Assembly (NCBI GenBank): GCA_004299085.1
Contig: SCQV01000122.1
Span: forward strand, 1-35,000
Direction of reading: 5' to 3'
Length of the DNA: 35,000 nt
Origin: Chitinophagaceae bacterium
GTDB lineage: Bacteria; Bacteroidota; Bacteroidia; Chitinophagales; Chitinophagaceae
Shown here: piece by piece, positions 29,230-35,000 of the stretch
Numbering within the stretch: the stretch's first letter is position 1
Layout of the letters: the number at the start of each line of letters is the position of its first letter
Translations under genes and position numbers: made by a program
The notes under the pieces: generated by a model
Seen by the model: the letters and a program-made list of their open reading frames with translations, nothing else
Databases searched by the model: none
Told to the model about the DNA's origin: nothing

Positions 29230-30050
29230 TGGGAACGACACAAAGAATGACACCAGGCGTATCGGGTGAGCCTAATTGGGGAGATTTGAATAAATCAATC
29301 ACGAATGTTTCTAAAGCTGTTGAAAAGGAAAAAGAATTAGAAGATAATAATAGTATTTCTGCTGAAGATGCAGCAAGACAACATATTAAAATAGAAGGCA
29401 GGAAAAATGCTCATATAAAATCAGCATTTAGAAATCTTGTCAAGACAGGAGGGGGTAGGAAGAATATAAGTAGTGGAAAATCCAGTTCTATAGGAAGAGC
29501 TGGGCTTAGATCTGCTGGTAGAATTGCACATTTCTTTACCAGTGTCGGAAACAGTGGATTACAGCAAACGTTAATTGATATTGGTTTTGGAATTTTACAA
29601 GGAAAATCGTTTCAAGATATTTTAGATTTTCTCCTTGTTTATTGTACCGAATCAAATGAGGGGATGGATGAAACTGCCGCCAACAATGCTTCTTGTGAAA
29701 TTATGAAAGAACTGGCTGCATTAGCTGGGAATGATTTAGAAAAGTTTGAGCAGCTTGTTAAGGAATATGTTGAAGGGAATATGTTAGCAGATTTGCTTTG
29801 CCGATTTTGGGGGCTATATATTTTTGAACATCTATCTCAAAGGTTTGGGGAGAAAGTTAAACAACAGAAAGGCATTGAAATTGGAAAAGAAACTTTTAAA
29901 ATAATCAAGGATGATATTCTTGGTCAGGTAAAAGTTTTAAATACTCAAAGACCTGTTACAAAAATTGATTGGAAAGGTCAGGAGGGAAAACAGGAAATAG
30001 AAGAAATTTTTGATTCCATAATTAAAATAATTTGCGATGAAAACGATTAA
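29229..30050 (+). CDS. qatB: QatB
   Basis: TAATG overlap with qatA; N-terminal disordered TPGVSGEPNWG; position in operon. Confidence 0.88.
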   Translation: MGTTQRMTPGVSGEPNWGDLNKSITNVSKAVEKEKELEDNNSISAEDAARQHIKIEGRKNAHIKSAFRNLVKTGGGRKNISSGKSSSIGRAGLRSAGRIAHFFTSVGNSGLQQTLIDIGFGILQGKSFQDILDFLLVYCTESNEGMDETAANNASCEIMKELAALAGNDLEKFEQLVKEYVEGNMLADLLCRFWGLYIFEHLSQRFGEKVKQQKGIEIGKETFKIIKDDILGQVKVLNTQRPVTKIDWKGQEGKQEIEEIFDSIIKIICDEND

Positions 30051-31359
30051 GATAGAGGTGCCTGTTTATGATACTTCTTCGGGTGCTGCTACAATAAAAA
30101 TAATAAGCAATACAGGTGGAAACTCCATTCTTGATATTGGCTTTAAAGTATTGCTACCATTTGCAAATCTTGTCAATAAAGAAGTTCTTGATTTTTTTAT
30201 AATGAGTGCTTCGGCATATGGTGTGGACAGATTTGTTGAAAGGAAGCAAAATTCAGTAGATGGCTGGTCAAGACAATTAAAAGTTAGTTTTCCTGTTCAT
30301 AATCCCTCAAAGTGGAATAATTGCAAAGGCGAACTCAACAAATTATTGTCATTTCTCACAGGAGATTATTGGACTGTGGATTTTAGGAAAGAAAAATTTA
30401 TTTTCCCCAAAGCAGAATTAGATAACGAGTTGTCAGCCACATTTACCCAAGTTAATTTATTGTCAGGAGGATTAGATTCTTTGATTGGAGCATTAGACTT
30501 TCTTAAATCGAATCCCCAAGAAAAGGTTCTTTTTGTTTCTCATTATGATCCTCAAATGCACGGTCCCAAAGGCGACCAAAAAGAATTGATTGATGAGCTA
30601 AAAACTATGTATCTTAATCAGTTTGCCTATATTCCATCTTTGAGAGTATCATTAGAACATACAAACGCCAATAGAGAAACAACTTTTAGAAGTAGGTCTC
30701 TTTTATTTATTGGAATTGCGTTATTAGCAGCACAAGCAACTAATACACCCAATATAATAGTTCCTGAAAATGGAACAGTATCTTTAAACTTTCCCCTTAG
30801 TGCATCAAGAAGAAGTTCTTGTAGTACAAGAACAACACATCCTTTTGTTTTGGAAAATGTACTTTCTATTTGGAACGCTTTATCCATTCTTACTAATATT
30901 TCTAATCCGTATGAGTTCCAAACCAAGGGCGAAATGGTTACGGCTTGTAAAGACCAAACTAACCTCTTGAAATTAATTACAATGTCAAACTCTTGCGGGA
31001 AGCGAGGGCATAGGGCTCATTGGCAAACTCCGGGAGCATCTCACTGTGGGATATGTATGCCTTGTTTATATAGGCAGGCTTCATTAATGGCAATTGGAGA
31101 TAAAACTTCCTACGGAAATTCAATAAACTCATTGATGCCATTTCTAAGTAAAAAATCTCAAGATGTTGGTGCTTGTTTAGATTTTTTAAGTACCCCAATA
31201 ACCAAAGATGAAGTTAAACAAGAACTAATCGTCAATGGTGTAAAGAATTTATCCAAACTAAATCATTTTGTAGATGTAGTTTTGAGAACTAAAGTAGAGC
31301 TTTCAAAATGGGTAAAGAAAGTTGGTAACTCATCAATAAAATCAAAGGCAGGACTTTAA
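30037..31359 (+). CDS. qatC: QatC (QueC-like)
   Basis: LLSGGLDSLIGA PP-loop; CGKRGHRAHWQTPGASHCGICMPCLYRQ zinc-binding motif. Confidence 0.92.
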   Translation: MKTIKIEVPVYDTSSGAATIKIISNTGGNSILDIGFKVLLPFANLVNKEVLDFFIMSASAYGVDRFVERKQNSVDGWSRQLKVSFPVHNPSKWNNCKGELNKLLSFLTGDYWTVDFRKEKFIFPKAELDNELSATFTQVNLLSGGLDSLIGALDFLKSNPQEKVLFVSHYDPQMHGPKGDQKELIDELKTMYLNQFAYIPSLRVSLEHTNANRETTFRSRSLLFIGIALLAAQATNTPNIIVPENGTVSLNFPLSASRRSSCSTRTTHPFVLENVLSIWNALSILTNISNPYEFQTKGEMVTACKDQTNLLKLITMSNSCGKRGHRAHWQTPGASHCGICMPCLYRQASLMAIGDKTSYGNSINSLMPFLSKKSQDVGACLDFLSTPITKDEVKQELIVNGVKNLSKLNHFVDVVLRTKVELSKWVKKVGNSSIKSKAGL

Positions 31360-32100
31360 ATGATAGATGCACATTGTCATATTGATTTGTATAAACGACC
31401 AGAAGATATACTAAATGAGTGCGAGGCTTTGGACATGACAGTTTTGGCAATGACTAACTTACCCAGTCATTTTGAAGTTGGGTATCCCTTTTTTCTGGAA
31501 AGAAAAAAGATTCGGTTAGCATTAGGAATGCATCCATTGTATGCGAAATACCATGAAAATGAATTTCCTTCATTCATACGAAACACATCAAAGACATCTT
31601 ACATTGGTGAAATAGGGTTGGATTTTTCTCAAGAAGGGATAGCAACAAAAGAGATTCAATTAAAAACATTTAAGAGGCTTCTTTTTGAATTAACTGGAAA
31701 GAAAAAGATACTAAGCATACATTCAAGGAGAGCAGAGAAAGAAGTCTTAGAACATCTCATAGGATATCAGATTAAATCTGCTATTTTTCATTGGTATTCA
31801 GGCTCCTTGTCATTGATTTCTAAAATATATAGTGCCGGTTTCTTTTTTTCAATAAACCCTGCTATGATAAGGTCAAAAACAGGACAATCCATTATTTCCC
31901 AAATCCCAATGGATTATGTATTGACGGAAAGTGATGGGCCTTTCATTCAAAATGATGGTGAAGTAATAAAACCACGGGACATTAGTTTGGTGATTACTTA
32001 TTTGTCCTCAATTTGGCAACTACCTCAAAGTGCAATTCAAGAAAAAATCAATTCTAACTTTCATCGCTTAATCAATACAATAAAAAGTTCCGATCAATAG
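31360..32100 (+). CDS. qatD: QatD (TatD-family DNase)
   Basis: MIDAHCHIDLY, GEIGLD, LTESDGPF TatD motifs; TAA-ATG junction with qatC. Confidence 0.92.
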   Translation: MIDAHCHIDLYKRPEDILNECEALDMTVLAMTNLPSHFEVGYPFFLERKKIRLALGMHPLYAKYHENEFPSFIRNTSKTSYIGEIGLDFSQEGIATKEIQLKTFKRLLFELTGKKKILSIHSRRAEKEVLEHLIGYQIKSAIFHWYSGSLSLISKIYSAGFFFSINPAMIRSKTGQSIISQIPMDYVLTESDGPFIQNDGEVIKPRDISLVITYLSSIWQLPQSAIQEKINSNFHRLINTIKSSDQ

Positions 32101-32696
32101 ACAATCTTTTTGTTTACCTCAATAAAACGACATAGTCATTGCGAGCATTTCGCTGAATAATCCATTAAAGGATTGAATAAACTGCAAGATAGATTCTGGG
32201 TAAAAGAGGCATTTGAAAGTGTTCACTTATGATTGGTTATCTGCCACCAATGATCCTCATTTTGTTCCCATCACTGTGCGGTAACGCTTTATTATGAGCT
32301 AACAAAAATAAATGATTGATAACAATTCTATTCTGTAAAAGTAACAGACTTGACGAAATAAATTTTTACCAGAACCAGGACTAATATTTTTAGCAATACC
32401 ATTTTCATCTCCCTAAAAATTAACAATAGTTTAAGTATAAATAAGCTTTGAAAGCTACTAATGAAGTTCGTGAATTCCTATCACAATGCAAGTAATGCCT
32501 TTTTTCCTATCATATTAAACCTTGTGCTATGCATGACATAAACCTCACGCGACCTTCAATTTTTGATACCTTGATTACAATTAAAGTCCGGCAAAAATTA
32601 AAGTTTTAAATCGGAATGGTTTATATCTGTAACGTGTTGAATTATATTTAATAAATTCATTATTTGTTCAAATGAATCGGCGTCCTCGCTACGAAT

Positions 32697-32719
32697 GATC
32701 CCGGATTTAACCCGGGATC
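32697..32719. terminator. Strong hairpin plus T tract
   Basis: GATCCCGG-atttaac-CCGGGATC followed by ttttatttatttt. Confidence 0.55.
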
Positions 32720-32730
32720 TTTTATTTATT

Positions 32731-33037
32731 TTGATTTTTACAGTTTACATATTGTATTCTAAATCCTTTGACAAGATATATAGGTTAAACTTCTAACCTG
32801 ATTGAACGATTTTATTCGCATAATTTTTTATCCAACAAAGGATGGACAAAATCCTTTCGTCCCTGGAAAGTGATCTACGCAGAATATTTTGATGATAAGA
32901 AGCATGCTATAGAGAGAGAAAAGTTCCTGAAATCAGGAAAGGGGAGAGCGTGGATACACTATAAGATAAAATTGCAATTAGAGAGCGCAGGATTCTTATC
33001 CCCGCCTGTACTGCCGTTACGGCCGGCAGGCGCCTGA
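32731..33037 (+). pseudogene. GIY-YIG nuclease pseudogene
   Basis: Frame 1: MIFTVYILYSKSFDKIY; next frame: TSNLIERFYSHNFLSNKGWTKSFRPWKVIYAEYFDDKKHAIEREKFLKSGKGRAWIHYKI. Frames break in ATATATAGG around 32776-32788. Confidence 0.8.
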
Positions 33038-33049
33038 GGCGGACTCGGG

Positions 33050-33098
33050 TTCCGACGTTGCATGGCAAGTCGGAATGCCGGCTGGAACGCCGGCATTC
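33050..33098. repeat. Double-hairpin (REP-like) element
   Basis: TTCCGAC...GTCGGAA (33050-33075) and GAATGCCGGC-tggaac-GCCGGCATTC (33073-33098). Confidence 0.7.
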
Positions 33099-33231
33099 AA
33101 CTCCCGCTCTCGCTACAAGAGATACTATAAAGCTCATGAAATTCAATGTTCATGGGCTTTTTTATTTTCAACCTTCTCCATTTTTTCAATTAAAAGGTAA
33201 CAAGAGTGGTAGCCATATTATATTTTCTTTT
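33096..33231. repeat. Direct repeat R1 (T-arm-like end plus terminator)
   Basis: ttcaactcccg(ct)ctcgctacaagagata...aattcaatgttcatgggcttttttattttcaaccttctcc..., matches 34752-34887. Confidence 0.85.
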
Positions 33232-33307
33232 CTGTTTTCTTTTTGGATGGCTTTACCACCTGAAATATGAAATCCACGGAAAAGTAAAGCAGTGTTTTTG
33301 TAGTGAT

Positions 33308-33710
33308 TTACCCCTGGTTTTGAGTAATAATTTTTAAGCCTTTTATTCTCTCAAAATGTTTCTGATTGAAAGTGGCTATTGGAAGGTTGTTAGCCATTGC
33401 AGTAGCTCCGATTAGAATATCAGGAATTTCTATCAACTTGTTATCAGTTTTTAGTTGCCGGAATATTTTGATGGCGAACTGATTAGCCACTCTGTCAAAT
33501 GGCAAAATAGTAACCTTGTCAAAAAATGATTCCCAAAAGTTATCATTTCCTGCTTTATTACCAATCATGACTTCATATTCGGTTATAATGGAAACAGCGA
33601 ATAGCTTGTATTAATTTGTTAGTTGGTAAAAGAAAGATTTTGTTTTATCTTTTTTTCGATAAAAGTCAATCAATATGGAAGTATCTATTAAAATTATTTT
33701 TTCCGCCATT
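33308..33710 (-). pseudogene. PIN-domain (VapC-like) toxin, disrupted
   Basis: MAEKIILIDTSILIDF / frameshift / RKKDKTKSFFYQLTN*YKLFAVSIITEYEVMIGNKAGNDN...IPDILIGATAMANNLPIATFNQKHFERI. Confidence 0.8.
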
Positions 33711-33975
33711 GATTGAAATGCTTTCGGTTTTCCTTAAATGCTTCCAATTCTTTGTCTGACATTACAGGTGCAGATAAAAGGAATTTTTGAAAATCAGAAA
33801 TTTCCTGAGCAGCTTTTTGTTTAATATACTTTTCATCCAAGGCAGATTTCAACTGTACAATTTTACCAGCAGAGAGTTGTTGCACTAACTTTAAAACCTG
33901 ATCATATTTTATCTGACCTGCTTCCATCATTTTTCCTATTTTCGTCAAAGTTAGCAAAATGTCATGATATTTCAT
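33694..33975 (-). CDS. Putative antitoxin partner of the PIN toxin
   Basis: Intact ORF overlapping the PIN start by 17 nt. Confidence 0.65.
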   Translation of the reverse strand: MKYHDILLTLTKIGKMMEAGQIKYDQVLKLVQQLSAGKIVQLKSALDEKYIKQKAAQEISDFQKFLLSAPVMSDKELEAFKENRKHFNQWRKK

Positions 33976-34040
33976 ATTGCAATCAGGTTGCTGTATATTT
34001 GTACTATTCTAAACAATGAGATAATTCTATCCTGCTAAGT

Positions 34041-34283
34041 ATGAGCTTAGATGAAGAAATATTATTGCAGCGTATCACTGTTAAGCCAGGCTTAATGAGT
34101 GGGAAACCCACTATCAGGAATATGCGTTTCACTGTAAGTGATATTCTGGAAATGCTTGCATCTGGTATGACTGAAGCTAATATCCTTGAGCAACATCCTA
34201 TTTTGGAAGTTGGGGATATTCAGGCTGCCTTATTATATGCCTCTCTAAGATTGAAAAATACAGTAGTAATTCATGCTGACTGA
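34041..34283 (+). CDS. DUF433 antitoxin-like protein
   Basis: RITVKPGLMSGKPTIRNMRFTVSDILEMLASGMTEANILEQHPILEVGDIQAALLYA. Confidence 0.9.
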   Translation: MSLDEEILLQRITVKPGLMSGKPTIRNMRFTVSDILEMLASGMTEANILEQHPILEVGDIQAALLYASLRLKNTVVIHAD

Positions 34284-34623
34284 ATGGGAGATATGACTTG
34301 ATGCAAATATTTCTCCTGTAATTTCCAAATGGATGGGAGAATTTACCAGTTTCATAGTAAAATCATCCTACATTTTGCCTTTCTATAAATTGGAGGATGA
34401 TGCTATCTATAAAAAGGCAAGAGAACAAGGCAATGTTAATCTAATTTCCAAAGATGCTGATTTCTCCGAATTGATAAACAGGTTAGGTTCACCACCCAAA
34501 TTAATTTACCTGAAAACAGGAAACTGTGATAATAAGAAATTATGGAATTTCCTGAGAGGTCATATTAAGGAAGCGATTGAAATTTTAGTTTCTACAGATG
34601 TAACAGTGGTAGAAATGGAATAA
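34273..34623 (+). pseudogene. DUF5615 PIN-like toxin with early nonsense codon
   Basis: ATG 34273 reads MLTEWEI*LDANISPVISKWMGEF...LISKDADFSELINRLGSPPKLIYLKTGN; TGA at 34294-34296. Confidence 0.75.
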
Positions 34624-34751
34624 AGAGGATGGTGCTTATAAAAAGGTAGCCAACCAGGTAACAAGCTAAATTTGTTTACAGAATAAGTGTAATATAATCT
34701 TATGAATATGAATATGTTACAGCAGGTATGGGATAACCCTGAGGTCTCGGG

Positions 34752-34887
34752 TTCAACTCCCGATCGCTACAAGAGATAAAATATCAAGCTCATTAAATTC
34801 AATGTTCATGGGCTTTTTTATTTTCAACCTTCTCCGTTTTGTCAATTAAAGGATAACAAGAGTGGTAGCAGTATTACATTTTCTTTT
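34752..34887. repeat. Direct repeat R2, preceded by an uninterrupted tRNA T-arm-like motif
   Basis: TCGGG-TTCAACT-CCCGA-TCGCTAC then gagata... and terminator-like hairpin, matches 33096-33231. Confidence 0.85.
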
Positions 34888-34915
34888 GAGAATAAGGCTC
34901 TTTATTGGCCCACAA

Positions 34916-34938
34916 AACGTCCGCCTTAGGCGGACGTT
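34916..34938. repeat. Short perfect palindrome
   Basis: AACGTCCGCC-tta-GGCGGACGTT, related core cgcctgaggcggac at 33031-33044. Confidence 0.6.
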
Positions 34939-35000
34939 GATTGTCAACTATCATTCTATTTTTTACCTACTATATGTTCCGCTGGAACAACTGTCGTCCG

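Noticed and set aside
32101-32690. Possible gene between qatD and the GIY-YIG remnant
   Set aside because: No sustained ORF on either strand and no recognisable homology by eye.
27217-34296. Alternative genetic code with TGA as Trp, prompted by TGA at expected Trp positions in the rloB remnant and DUF5615
   Set aside because: TGA ends other ORFs here (relaxase, DUF433), intact genes use TGG, and other lesions are frameshifts or TAA; decay is simpler.
34700-34775. Complete tRNA gene ending at TCGCTAC
   Set aside because: T-arm and 3' acceptor strand are plausible but no GTAGCGA-like 5' acceptor or clean D/anticodon arms upstream; treated as a 3'-end-like fragment.
1-35000. CRISPR array or retron
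   Set aside because: No regularly spaced short repeats, Cas genes or reverse transcriptase motif seen.

Overview
This window looks like Bacteroidota-type mobilizable DNA packed with defence genes. The backbone carries SSB (2432-2845), a DUF932 protein (2888-3916), a ParB-like protein (3973-5826), a primase/toprim-like protein (9442-10332), a MobC-like relaxosome protein (10515-10907), a MobA-type relaxase (10895-12148) and a TraG/VirD4-type coupling protein (12188-14170). The cargo comprises: a 5'-truncated AAA_13 ATPase; two unrelated AbiE type IV toxin-antitoxin pairs; a compact minus-strand gajA-gajB-sduA operon (Gabija plus Shedu), preceded by a truncated OLD-like ATPase; RloA/RloB (AbiL-like); a 1057-aa KAP/YobI-like NTPase; a complete QatABCD operon; and a 3' segment of decaying small modules (GIY-YIG nuclease, PIN toxin, DUF433/DUF5615). 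Points beyond routine annotation: (1) a ~49-aa microprotein/hairpin element present twice, on both sides of AbiE-1, whose conserved blocks differ only at synonymous sites; (2) a decayed second rloB C-terminus directly upstream of qatA; (3) near-perfect operator-like inverted repeats upstream of both abiEi genes; (4) toxins with inactivating lesions beside intact antitoxin ORFs; (5) ~136-bp direct repeats with a tRNA T-arm-like end and terminator bounding that toxin-antitoxin cassette, one copy interrupted by a double hairpin. All calls come from reading sequence and motifs; no database search was run.
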